From the NCBI GenBank assembly GCA_965603125.1, contig CBFDBU010000009.1, positions 59,691-123,690 on the forward strand: a stretch of 64,000 nucleotides of DNA, read 5' to 3'. The notes under the pieces are model-generated. The model was not told the origin of the DNA and made no database searches. It saw only the letters and a list, made by a program, of their open reading frames with translations. The DNA is from JAJRTA01 sp965603125 (GTDB lineage: Bacteria; Zixibacteria; MSB-5A5; GN15; FEB-12). Of this stretch, positions 15,827 through 23,955 are shown piece by piece; the stretch's first letter is position 1, and the number at the start of each line of letters is the position of its first letter. Position numbers and translations under genes: made by a program.

Positions 15827-15847
15827 TAGTAATGATAAGCATTACTA
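15827..15847. promoter_or_regulatory. Palindromic Fur/PerR-type operator at the perR promoter
   Basis: TAGTAATG-ATAAG-CATTACTA is a perfect eight-base inverted repeat with a five-base centre. Its A+T content and ATAATnATTAT-like character resemble Per and Fur boxes. On the minus strand TTGACA (complement of 15862-15867) lies 17 bases before a weak -10 (TAATGC, 15839-15844), so the palindrome covers the -10 region, a position that would block RNA polymerase. It lies about 18 bases upstream of the perR start. Confidence 0.75.
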
Positions 15848-15981
15848 TTAGGCCTAACGATTGTCAAGTTCTTTTTGTTCCGGATAATCCAGAAAAATCT
15901 GCCCCGACTGCCGTAGGTTCCGGTAAATCGTACTATAGAGCCGAACCAGTTCAGAGCCGCTGGTTGACAGAAAGCAAGCCT

Positions 15982-16002
15982 GGCAGGAATTTGGGTCCTG
16001 CC
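15982..16002 (-). terminator. Hairpin downstream of nifJ, possible terminator
   Basis: GGCAGGA-N7-TCCTGCC forms a seven-base stem about 55 bases past the nifJ stop. The following T-run on the minus strand is weak (GCTTGCTTTCT), so termination is uncertain. The rest of 15848-16057 shows no gene. Confidence 0.35.
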
Positions 16003-16057
16003 TCACCCAGACTTGACTGCCCCCCGTCTCAGTGCCGCCGGCGATATTCGCGCCTAC

Positions 16058-19000
16058 TCAAAATCCGGTCGTCTGTAACTCCTTCGAACCGGAGTAGTCC
16101 ATCTTGGCCATCTGCGAGTACAGGTTCCAACGTCGGTCGCAATCCTGCTGGCCAAGTTTGAGAAGCATCGCGGCCCGCACGGGGTCCTTGGTTTTCAGCG
16201 TGCGGAAGCGATTCTCGGCGTAGGCATACTCCTCAAACGAGATCGATGGCGCCTTACAGTCGAGCTGTAGCGGGTTCTTGCCCTCGGCGATCCGGTCGGG
16301 GTTGTAGCGGTACAGCAGCCAGTGGCCGGACTTGACCGCCTTGTCATCGGCCTCCATGCCGTGGGCCATGTCGATACCGTGCGCGATGCAATGACTGTAA
16401 CAGATCACCAGTGAGGGCCCGTTGTACCTCTCGGCTTCAACGAACGCCTTGACCGTCTGGGCGTGACTTGCACCCAGAGCAAGCTGAGCCACGTAGGCCG
16501 ATCCGTAGGACATGATCATCAGGCCGAGGTCCTTTTTCGGGAGCGGCTTGCCGGCGGCGGCGAACTTGGCCGTTGACCCGCGCGGTGTGGCTTTGGACAT
16601 CTGCCCGCCGGTGTTGGAGTATACTTCGGTGTCGAGCACGAGCAGGTTGACGTTTTTCCCCGAAGCCATAACGTGGTCCAGGCCGCCAAACCCGATATCA
16701 TACGCCCAGCCGTCACCGCCGATCCCCCAGACGGATTTGTTCACGAGGAAGTTGGCGACGTTCTTAAGGGAAGTCACCCGATCACCGCCGTTCCTGCCGT
16801 GGAGTTTGTCGAGAAGGGCCGTGACGCGTATGCGTTGCTCTTCGATACCCTGCTGGGTTAGTTGATCGGCGTTGGCCAGGTCGTCGTACATTTCGGGAGC
16901 CAGTTCCTTGACCAGCTCCAGGCCATACTCCTTGAGGCGATCCGCCGTCAGACGCATGCCCATGGCGAATTCGGCGCAGTCCTCAAAGAGCGAGTTGGAC
17001 CAGGCCGGGCCGCGTCCGTCGGCGCGCCTGGCGAACGGTGTCGTGGGAAGGTTGCCGCCGTAGATCGAACTGCACCCGGTGGCGTTGCCGCAAACGGCGC
17101 GATCACCGAACAGTTGCGTCATCAGCTTCACGTATGGCGTCTCACCGCAGCCGGCGCAGGCCCCGGAGTATTCAAACAGCGGCCTGACAAACTGCGAACC
17201 CTTGGTTGTCGCAATGTTGTACAGTGATGGATCGACCTCCGGCAGTTCGTTGAGGAAGAAGGCGTAGTTCTCCACCTCCTGTTCCCGGATCGGCATCTGC
17301 GGGGCCATGTTGATCGCTTTGACGTCGGTTTTCTGCTTGTTCTCGTCCTTCTTGAATGCCGGGCAGGCGTTCACGCAGACTTCACATCCGGTGCAGTCTT
17401 CCGGGGCAACCTGGAGGGTGTAGTACATGCCCTTGAGCTGTTTGGACATGGCGTCGGTATACTTGAAGGTCTTGGGCAGTTTATCCAGGTAATCCCCAGA
17501 GAAGACCTTGGGACGAATGGCGGCGTGGGGACAGACAATCGCGCAGATGTTGCACTGGATACACACCTCAGGCTCCCAGACCGGGATGTCGACGGCGATA
17601 TTGCGCTTCTCGTACTGGGTTGTCGCGCTGGGGTAAGTGCCATCGTCCGGGAAGACGGAGACCGGAAGGTCGTAGCCGCGACCGGCAATAATTTCGGCCG
17701 TCACGTTGTGGACAAACTCGGGTGCATGCTCCGGTACGATCGGAGGCATCTTCTTGGTACTGGTCACTTGGCGTGGATAGTCCACCTTGTGCAAGGCTCC
17801 CCCAGCGCCGTCAACGGCCGAGTAATTCATGGTGACGACTTTCTCCCCCTTGCCGCCGTAGGTTTTCAGGATGGCGTCCTTGATGGCCTTGACGGCCTCG
17901 TCCCTGGGAAGGATTCCGGAGATCAGGAAGAAGGCCGTCTGCATGATCATGTTGATGCGGGCGCCGAGTCCGAGTTCCTTAGCAAGGGAGATGGCGTCGA
18001 TCACGTAGAAATCGGCCTTTTTGTCGATGATCTGCTTTTGCACCTCCATCGGGATGTGGTCCCACACTTCGTCCGCGCCGTAGGGGGAATTCAGCAGGAA
18101 CGTGCCGCCATCAACAAGGTTGCCGAGCATATCGTACTTTTCAAGGAAGGAGAAGTTATGACAGGCCACAAACTGTCCGGAGGTAATAAGGTACGGCTTG
18201 CGTATCAGTTCCTTACCGAACCGCACGTGAGAGACCGTGATCGCCCCCGCCTTCTTGGAATCGTAAACGAAATAGCCCTGCGCGCAGTTGTCCGTGTTTT
18301 CTCCGATGATCTTGATCGAGTTCTTATTGGCGCCCACGGTACCGTCGGCGCCGAGGCCATAGAAAAGACCGCGGAAGTTCTCACCCTCAAGATCGAATGA
18401 TAGGTCCGGCTCCAGTGACGTCATGGTAACGTCGTCCCTGATGCCGACCGTGAAGTGATTCCCGGGTTCGTCGTTGCTCAGGTTGTCAAACACTGCCTTG
18501 GCCATCGGTGGGTTGAACTCGGCCGAGCCAAGTCCGTAGCGGCCGCCGACCACGCGCGGGCGTTCGGTCGGCCGGGTCCAGCCTTTGTCGTATGCCTCGT
18601 CAAGCGCGGCCTGGATGTCGATATAGAGCGGTTCGCCTACCGCGCCCGGCTCCTTGGTGCGATCCAGTACGCCGATCCGTGTTACCGTGGATGGCAGAGC
18701 CGCGACAAATACCTCGGACGCGAAGGGGCGATAGAGACGCACCTTGATTAAGCCGATTTTCTCGCCGCGCTTAACCAGTTCCTCGACAGTTTCGTGAACC
18801 ACCTCGGCCCCCGTGCCCATGATAACGACTACTCGTTCCGCCTGGGGATGGCCGATGTAGTCAAAAAGCCGGTACCGGCGACCCACTATCGAAGCAAACC
18901 TGTCCATATGCTTTTGAACGATATCGGGAGTGGCCTGGTAGTACTTGTTGATCGTCTCCCGTGACTGGAAAAAGACGTCCGGGTTCTGCGATGTACCCTT

Positions 19001-19699
19001 GATGGTCGGATTGTCGGGCGAAAGAGCCCGCCGGCGATGGTCGGTGATCAACTTCTGAGGGAGCATCTCTCGCATGTCGTCGAAGGGAATCTCCTCGATT
19101 TTCTGGACCTCATGCGAGGTGCGGAAACCGTCAAAGAAATGGACGAACGGTACGCGGCTCTCAAGCGCCGCCGCCTGGGCGATCAGGGCCAGATCCATGA
19201 CCTCCTGCACCGACCCCGAGGCGATAAGCCCGAAACCGGTGGAACGGACGGCCATGACGTCGGAATGATCGCCAAAGATCGAAAGGGCGTGGGTGGCCAC
19301 GGCGCGCGCCGATACATGGAACACGGTGGGGGTAAGCTCCCCGGCGATCTTGAACATGTTGGGCACCATGAGCAACAGTCCCTGCGAGGCGGTGAAGGTC
19401 GTGGTCAGGGCGCCCGTGGTCAGGGCGCCGTGAACGGCGCCGGCGGCACCGGCCTCGGACTGCATCTCCACCACCGTGGGAATGGTGCCCCAGATGTTTT
19501 TCTTTCCGTCGGCGGATCTCTCGTCGGCGACCTCACCCATGTTGGAGGAGGGGGTAATGGGGTATATGGCAATGACTTCGTTCGTGGCGTGAGCCACGTA
19601 CGCAGCGGCCGTGTTGCCGTCAGTCATCACCATCCTGCGATCGCGGTCTTTGGCCTGCTTCCGCTTTTGCTCTAACGCCTGTACATTTTCATCCGCCAT
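16058..19699 (-). CDS. nifJ: Pyruvate:ferredoxin (flavodoxin) oxidoreductase, single-chain
   Basis: Converts pyruvate and CoA to acetyl-CoA, CO2 and reduced ferredoxin. At 1213 residues it matches the fused homodimeric type. Features in order: N-terminal pyrimidine-binding domain with YPITPSSNMGE, CoA-binding and linker domains, two [4Fe-4S] motifs (CIQCNICAIVCPH and CTGCEVCVNACP), a further cysteine motif CAGCGETPY for the proximal cluster, and the TPP-binding GDGWAYDIGFGG with DTEVYSNTGGQMSKATP. The enzyme is oxygen-labile in most organisms, so its position next to the peroxide-defence run makes sense. An extended -10 promoter precedes it. Confidence 0.97.
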   Translation of the reverse strand: MADENVQALEQKRKQAKDRDRRMVMTDGNTAAAYVAHATNEVIAIYPITPSSNMGEVADERSADGKKNIWGTIPTVVEMQSEAGAAGAVHGALTTGALTTTFTASQGLLLMVPNMFKIAGELTPTVFHVSARAVATHALSIFGDHSDVMAVRSTGFGLIASGSVQEVMDLALIAQAAALESRVPFVHFFDGFRTSHEVQKIEEIPFDDMREMLPQKLITDHRRRALSPDNPTIKGTSQNPDVFFQSRETINKYYQATPDIVQKHMDRFASIVGRRYRLFDYIGHPQAERVVVIMGTGAEVVHETVEELVKRGEKIGLIKVRLYRPFASEVFVAALPSTVTRIGVLDRTKEPGAVGEPLYIDIQAALDEAYDKGWTRPTERPRVVGGRYGLGSAEFNPPMAKAVFDNLSNDEPGNHFTVGIRDDVTMTSLEPDLSFDLEGENFRGLFYGLGADGTVGANKNSIKIIGENTDNCAQGYFVYDSKKAGAITVSHVRFGKELIRKPYLITSGQFVACHNFSFLEKYDMLGNLVDGGTFLLNSPYGADEVWDHIPMEVQKQIIDKKADFYVIDAISLAKELGLGARINMIMQTAFFLISGILPRDEAVKAIKDAILKTYGGKGEKVVTMNYSAVDGAGGALHKVDYPRQVTSTKKMPPIVPEHAPEFVHNVTAEIIAGRGYDLPVSVFPDDGTYPSATTQYEKRNIAVDIPVWEPEVCIQCNICAIVCPHAAIRPKVFSGDYLDKLPKTFKYTDAMSKQLKGMYYTLQVAPEDCTGCEVCVNACPAFKKDENKQKTDVKAINMAPQMPIREQEVENYAFFLNELPEVDPSLYNIATTKGSQFVRPLFEYSGACAGCGETPYVKLMTQLFGDRAVCGNATGCSSIYGGNLPTTPFARRADGRGPAWSNSLFEDCAEFAMGMRLTADRLKEYGLELVKELAPEMYDDLANADQLTQQGIEEQRIRVTALLDKLHGRNGGDRVTSLKNVANFLVNKSVWGIGGDGWAYDIGFGGLDHVMASGKNVNLLVLDTEVYSNTGGQMSKATPRGSTAKFAAAGKPLPKKDLGLMIMSYGSAYVAQLALGASHAQTVKAFVEAERYNGPSLVICYSHCIAHGIDMAHGMEADDKAVKSGHWLLYRYNPDRIAEGKNPLQLDCKAPSISFEEYAYAENRFRTLKTKDPVRAAMLLKLGQQDCDRRWNLYSQMAKMDYSGSKELQTTGF

Positions 19700-19735
19700 C
19701 GGTATGCTCCTGAGTTAAATGACAAAACACATGTT

Positions 19736-19744
19736 ATTATAGCA
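19736..19744 (-). promoter_or_regulatory. Extended -10 promoter of nifJ
   Basis: Read on the minus strand this is TGCTATAAT, a consensus -10 hexamer with the TGn extension. No good -35 is seen 16-18 bases upstream, which extended -10 promoters tolerate. The start codon lies about 37 bases beyond, with CAGGAGC as Shine-Dalgarno. Confidence 0.55.
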
Positions 19745-19755
19745 GTTGTCGGCAA

Positions 19756-20310
19756 TCAGTCGGGTTTGGAAATAGTGATTTTCTTCTGACCCTGGTACTT
19801 CCCCTTCTTGTCCCGGTAGGAGTCGGCGCACACCTCCGACGCCTCCAGGAACAGCAACTGCGCTATGCCCTCGTGAGCGTATATCCGGGCCGGTAGCGGG
19901 GAACTGTTGGAAAGCGATATGGTGGCATATCCTTCCCACTCCGGTTCAAACGGCGTGACATTGACGATGACGCCCATTCGGGCGTAAGTCGACTTGCCCA
20001 GGCAGATGGTGATTACGTTGCGGGGAATCTTGAAGTACTCCCGGCTGCGTCCCAGCACAAATGAGTTGGGGGGAATCAGAATGCTGTCGGCCTTGACGTC
20101 GACGAACTGCTCCGCCCCTCCCTGCTTGGGGTCGAGTTCCGATACACCTTCGGTGCTGAGCAGTTTGAACTCATCCGCCAGACTTATGTCATAACCATAG
20201 GATGAAACGCCGAAGCTTATCCCGCGACGCACCTGGCTCTCCGAGAAGGGGACTATCATCTCGCTGTCGCGGGCCATCTGTATTATCCACAGGTCGGATT
20301 TGACCGACAT
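19756..20310 (-). CDS. dcd: dCTP deaminase
   Basis: Deaminates dCTP to dUTP for thymidylate synthesis. The 184-residue protein has the trimeric dUTPase-like fold signatures SSYGYDISLADEF, FVLGRSREYFKIP, GKSTYARMGVIVNVTPFEPEWEG (split across the active site) and EGIAQLLFLEA. The catalytic glutamate lies in the PFEPEWEG region. Whether it is mono-functional or the bifunctional dCTP deaminase/dUTPase cannot be told here. GGAGATAAG precedes the ATG. It lies upstream of nifJ on the same strand but nifJ has its own promoter. Confidence 0.93.
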   Translation of the reverse strand: MSVKSDLWIIQMARDSEMIVPFSESQVRRGISFGVSSYGYDISLADEFKLLSTEGVSELDPKQGGAEQFVDVKADSILIPPNSFVLGRSREYFKIPRNVITICLGKSTYARMGVIVNVTPFEPEWEGYATISLSNSSPLPARIYAHEGIAQLLFLEASEVCADSYRDKKGKYQGQKKITISKPD

Positions 20311-20408
20311 AACGGCTTATCTCCTTTACGCGGCTTTCCAGCGTAACTTGAAAGATAACTTCCTCGCTGTCACATGTAAACCGAAATAACGATGTACAGG
20401 TTTTCCGG

Positions 20409-20837
20409 CTACGTCACCGTTACACCCTTAGCGTGTTCCCACTCCGCCAGATCGGCCAGGGTGTGGGATTCAAAGGTCTCGATCAGGCCTTTTTCTACCA
20501 TCACCAGGAGATCTCGAACAGCGCAACGATCGCTCTTGTCGCAGTGGTCCGGATCAGGAATACATTGCAGCAGGTGATAAGGTCCCTGGATCGCCTCGAG
20601 CACCGCCATGACCGTTATCTCGGCGGGGCTCCCGGTCAGCGTAAACCCTCCCCTGACGCCACGATAGGATCGCACGATGCCATACCGAGCCAGCGACTGA
20701 AAGATCTTGGCGAGGAATTTCTCGGGAATCTCCCTCGCCTCGGCAATCTCGGAAAGAGGGGTTACAGCAGTGCCGCCCTTGGCGACCAGATACAAAACCC
20801 CCAGTATCCCGTATTCTTCTGCTTTCGTGAATTGCAT
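20409..20837 (-). CDS. Rrf2-family regulator, IscR-like
   Basis: A 142-residue DNA-binding protein starting MQFTKAEEYGILGVLYL. The winged helix is followed by three cysteines (C92, C99, C105) spaced nearly as in IscR, which binds a [2Fe-2S] cluster, so this is probably an iron-sulphur sensing regulator. ATG 20837 is preferred to an in-frame start 33 bases upstream since the family N-terminus begins here and GAAGG lies just ahead. The neighbours (nifJ and redox genes) fit a role in iron-sulphur or redox control; no isc or suf genes are in the window. Confidence 0.85.
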   Translation of the reverse strand: MQFTKAEEYGILGVLYLVAKGGTAVTPLSEIAEAREIPEKFLAKIFQSLARYGIVRSYRGVRGGFTLTGSPAEITVMAVLEAIQGPYHLLQCIPDPDHCDKSDRCAVRDLLVMVEKGLIETFESHTLADLAEWEHAKGVTVT

Positions 20838-20958
20838 AACGACCTTCGTTCCCGGTCTACTCCAAGTCAACGCTCAAACGCGGCCGTCCCTCAGAGTACT
20901 CCGATCTTTTTGCTTCCAAGAAAATACGCAGAAAGGGACGCATTAGTCAACCAGTATT

Positions 20959-20974
20959 GGTGACATTTTTCACA
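20959..20974. promoter_or_regulatory. GTGA-N6-TCAC site in the divergent Rrf2/cobO region
   Basis: GGTGA-CATTTT-TCACA has CRP/FNR-like half-sites. The site and its flank (GGTGACATTTTTCACAAAG) match a second site at 36581 at 17 of 19 positions. It lies about 40 bases upstream of the proposed cobO -35 box. The 247-base intergenic region also has on the minus strand TTGACT and, 18 bases on, TATTTT as a possible Rrf2-gene promoter. Confidence 0.4.
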
Positions 20975-21015
20975 AAGTAAGCCCGCCGGTTTCTCCGATC
21001 CCGTCGCGTTGCCGA

Positions 21016-21043
21016 TTGACAATTGTCCGATTTCATATACCTT
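21016..21043 (+). promoter_or_regulatory. Putative promoter of the cobO operon
   Basis: TTGACA (21016-21021), a 16-base spacer, then TACCTT (21038-21043). The cobO ATG is at 21085 with TTGAGGAG as Shine-Dalgarno, so unlike ligA and smpB this message would have a normal leader. Confidence 0.4.
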
Positions 21044-21084
21044 TACCCGACGCGGATCACCTGGCGGAAAGTTGAGGAGTAGCG

Positions 21085-21636
21085 ATGTCGGACGAGCAGG
21101 AAGCGAAGGATAAAGGCTTGTTGATTGTTTATACCGGCAACGGAAAGGGGAAGACAACGGCCTCCCTGGGAATGTGCCTGCGCGCCGCCGGTTACGGCTG
21201 GAAGATATGCCTCATCCAATTCATCAAGGGGAGCTGGAAATACGGCGAGTTGGAGGGCGTCAAGAAACTGGAGCCGGACCTGGAGCCTCACGTGATGGGC
21301 AAGGGGTATGTGCGCATTGTCGACGACACCAGGCAGATGTCTGAGCACAAGAAGGCCGCCGCCGAGGGTGTAACGCTGGCCCTTGAGAAAATCCGGTCCG
21401 GGAAATACCCGCTGATTATTCTGGATGAACTTAACGTTGCCGCCAAACTTGGCCTCGTTTCGACGGAGGATATCAAGACCATCGTCGCGGCTCGGTCTGA
21501 GAACCAGCACCTGGTGATAACGGGCCGCGACGCCGCCGACTGGCTTATCGAAGCGGCTGATCTCGTCACTGAGATGGTGGAGATAAAACACCCCTATCAG
21601 AAGGGTGTCCTCGCCCAGAAGGGAATCGACTATTGA
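21085..21636 (+). CDS. cobO: Cob(I)alamin adenosyltransferase (CobO/BtuR/CobA type)
   Basis: Transfers the adenosyl group of ATP to cobalt of corrinoids, producing coenzyme B12. The 183-residue protein has the P-loop TGNGKGKTT, the LIQFIKGSWKYGE segment, PLIILDELNVA and VITGRDA, the CobO/BtuR pattern rather than the PduO type. The stop overlaps the next gene by four bases, so the two are translationally coupled. No other cobalamin gene is present in the window; it may serve salvage. Confidence 0.93.
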   Translation: MSDEQEAKDKGLLIVYTGNGKGKTTASLGMCLRAAGYGWKICLIQFIKGSWKYGELEGVKKLEPDLEPHVMGKGYVRIVDDTRQMSEHKKAAAEGVTLALEKIRSGKYPLIILDELNVAAKLGLVSTEDIKTIVAARSENQHLVITGRDAADWLIEAADLVTEMVEIKHPYQKGVLAQKGIDY

Positions 21637-22520
21637 GAATCTCCGTCACGGGGGCAACCGGTTTCATCGGGCGGCATCTTGTCAACCGCCTCCTGACCGC
21701 CGACCACGAGGTAGTGGCGCTGGTTCATACCAACTCCGGTGAGGGAACGGCAGGGAAGGGAGTTACCCGGGCAGCGGGATCAGTGGAAGATGTCCCCAGT
21801 CTGGAGGCTGCTTTTGGCGGGGTGACGACAGTTTATCATCTGGTCGGGCTCATTGCCGAGTCCGGTACGGCGACCTTCGAGCAGACCGTGGTGCGCGGGA
21901 CCGAGAATGTCGTCGCCGCCTCTCAGGCGATGGGAGTGAGCAGGATTGTCTATCTGTCGGCGATGGGCGCCGCGGCCGACGCTCCCTCGCAGTATCACCG
22001 GACGAAACACCGCGCGGAGCAGGCGATCCTTTCATCAGGTCTCGAGTATGTGATCCTGCGGTCTTCGGTCGTCTACGGTCCCGGTGATCGGTTCATGTCG
22101 CAACTCGCGAACCTGATTACCAGGCTGCCGGTCACGCCCGTGATCGGCAACGGGAAGTACCGGCTGCAACCCATATTCATCGAAGACCTCACGGAAATCA
22201 TGTACCGGGCGCTGACGACGGATGAGGCGGTGGGACGGGTGGTCGATGTCGGCGGCCCGGAAGAACTCGAATACCTGGAGATACTCGATATCCTGAAATC
22301 AGTCCTGGGCAGAAAGCGCTTGAACTTCTTCGTTCCGATGGCGTTCATGGGTCTGATGGCGCGAATCATGGAGATGGCGATCAAACCGGCGCCGCTCACG
22401 CGTGATCAACTGGTTATGATGGAAATGGGAAACACGGGCGACGTGAGAGAGATGACAGAGTTGTTCGGCGTCAAGCCGGTTTCACTCCCTCAAGGTCTGA
22501 AAAGCTACATGAGGAAGTAA
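21633..22520 (+). CDS. NAD(P)-binding SDR-type protein (NDUFA9/atypical SDR family)
   Basis: A 295-residue Rossmann protein starting TTG 21633, inside the cobO stop. The dinucleotide motif GATGFIGRHL is at residues 7-16. A YHRTKHRAE segment carries the Tyr-x-x-x-Lys pair, and LRSSVVYGPGD follows. The layout fits atypical extended SDRs related to complex I subunit NDUFA9 and to UbiH-like NAD-binding proteins. The substrate is unknown. Position between cobO and trxB, with two bases to trxB, indicates one operon. Confidence 0.8.
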   Translation: MRISVTGATGFIGRHLVNRLLTADHEVVALVHTNSGEGTAGKGVTRAAGSVEDVPSLEAAFGGVTTVYHLVGLIAESGTATFEQTVVRGTENVVAASQAMGVSRIVYLSAMGAAADAPSQYHRTKHRAEQAILSSGLEYVILRSSVVYGPGDRFMSQLANLITRLPVTPVIGNGKYRLQPIFIEDLTEIMYRALTTDEAVGRVVDVGGPEELEYLEILDILKSVLGRKRLNFFVPMAFMGLMARIMEMAIKPAPLTRDQLVMMEMGNTGDVREMTELFGVKPVSLPQGLKSYMRK

Positions 22521-22522
22521 GG

Positions 22523-23476
22523 ATGGCGAAGGAAAAGCAGTACGATATCGTGATAGTCGGCGGTGGTCCCGGCGGGCTTACCGCCGGCCTTTACGGCGCC
22601 AGGGCGGAAAGAAAGACAATCGTCCTTGAAAAACTCACCCCGGGGGGACAAATCGCCAACACTGATGAGGTCGAGGATTACCCCGGATTCGAGAAAATAT
22701 CCGGCGTCGAGTTGGCCATGAAAATGACCGAGCATGCCAAGGGTTTCGGTCTTGAGATCGCCGCCGAGGAAGTCGTAGAAATCTACGTGGACGGCGACGA
22801 TCGGGTGGTCAGGTGCGCCTCGGGCGATACTTACCGGGCCAGGGCGGTGATACTGTCAACGGGCGGTTCTCCGGTCAAGCTTGGTGTTCCCGGCGAACGG
22901 GAGTACACCGGCAGGGGCGTGTCGTACTGCGCCATATGCGACGGCGCCTTCTTCAAGGGCCAGGTGATTGCGGTCGTCGGCGGCGGTGATGCTGCCGTCG
23001 AGGAAGCCACCTTCCTGACCAAATTCGCATCGAAAGTGCATATTATTCACCGGCGTGATGCCTTGCGTGCCGCCAGAGTCATTCAGAGCCGCGCCTTCAA
23101 TAACGAAAAGATCGAAATCATCTGGGACACGATAGTCGAGTCGGTCAACGGCAACGGCACGCGCGTTACCGATCTGTCGCTGAAGAACGTCACGACCGGT
23201 GATAAGTCGAGTCTCCAAGTGGGCGCTGTGTTCCCCTTCCTGGGCTTCCGCCCGAACTCCAACATCACTCGTGAAGCCCTCCGCACCAACCAGGCAGGAT
23301 ATATCGTCACCGACGAGAAAATGGAGACATCCATCAAGGGTATCTATGCCTGCGGTGATGTCCGAGCCCAACTCGTCCGCCAGATTACGAATGCGGTGGG
23401 AGACGGCACTACGGCGGCCGTAGCAGCAGATAAGTATATCGAGGAGCTGGAGGACCGACAAGCTCACGGCAAGTAA
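22523..23476 (+). CDS. trxB: Thioredoxin-disulfide reductase
   Basis: Transfers electrons from NADPH through FAD to thioredoxin. In its 317 residues it has the FAD-binding VGGGPGGLTAGLYGAR, the redox-active CAIC pair followed by DGAFF, the NADPH-binding VVGGGDAAVEEA and the C-terminal FAD-binding GIYACGDVR. CAIC replaces the common CATC, a conservative change. GGATG and AGGAAG precede the start. It probably supplies the thioredoxin that reduces Tpx. Confidence 0.95.
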   Translation: MAKEKQYDIVIVGGGPGGLTAGLYGARAERKTIVLEKLTPGGQIANTDEVEDYPGFEKISGVELAMKMTEHAKGFGLEIAAEEVVEIYVDGDDRVVRCASGDTYRARAVILSTGGSPVKLGVPGEREYTGRGVSYCAICDGAFFKGQVIAVVGGGDAAVEEATFLTKFASKVHIIHRRDALRAARVIQSRAFNNEKIEIIWDTIVESVNGNGTRVTDLSLKNVTTGDKSSLQVGAVFPFLGFRPNSNITREALRTNQAGYIVTDEKMETSIKGIYACGDVRAQLVRQITNAVGDGTTAAVAADKYIEELEDRQAHGK

Positions 23477-23759
23477 GCAGGCCGCAGTCCCCCCTCCGGC
23501 AGATCGGCTGCAGATCGAGTCCGAATCGCGCCTTCAGGATCACCGAGGCGCCTGCGCCATATATGGCTGATCGGAATGCAGTCTCTTGCATAAGGTGAGT
23601 ATGCTCGGCATGTCTACTCTTCGCCGTCATCGGGTTCCCATTGTTCCCGGTCGCGTCCGCCCGAGTGTAAGCTCAAGCCGTGTCGCCAGTTGGCTCGGAG
23701 TTTCGTGACCGGCGTCCGCTTACTGCTTCAAGGCACGTGATTTGCGTGTACTCATATGG

Positions 23760-23863
23760 GTAAGCATCGAGCTTACGGCAGCATTAGATCCACGGGAGTG
23801 GTGTGCGCTGGTAATACAGCCACCTGACTCATGAGTCGGGCATCCCCCCTCCGCCACTCCCGT
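23760..23863 (+). ncRNA. Candidate structured RNA in the trxB-kinase gap
   Basis: The 479-base gap 23477-23955 has no convincing protein gene. Within it GTAAGC-ATCGA-GCTTAC forms a hairpin (23760-23776). A perfect ten-base stem, ACGGGAGTGG (23792-23801) with CCACTCCCGT (23854-23863), encloses 52 bases that fold into two more hairpins (GCTG-GTAATA-CAGC and CCTGACT-CATG-AGTCGGG). It is followed by TTTCTTATT, so the outer stem could also end a transcript. The three-way junction looks tRNA-like, but there is no T-arm and no GTTCRA motif, so it is not a tRNA. I recognise no known riboswitch. Confidence 0.35.
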
Positions 23864-23955
23864 TTTCTTATTGTGGGATTTCCCCTCGTCGATTCAAGAA
23901 AACGGGGTCGCTACCGATACCTTTCCTGATAGAGCAGTTATGGAAGGAGCCGGTC

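Noticed and set aside
23792..23863. Possible tRNA (CAT anticodon-like hairpin inside a closed stem)
   Set aside because: There is no T-arm with GTTCRA, the anticodon arm has a four-base loop, and no CCA end; kept only as a candidate structured RNA.
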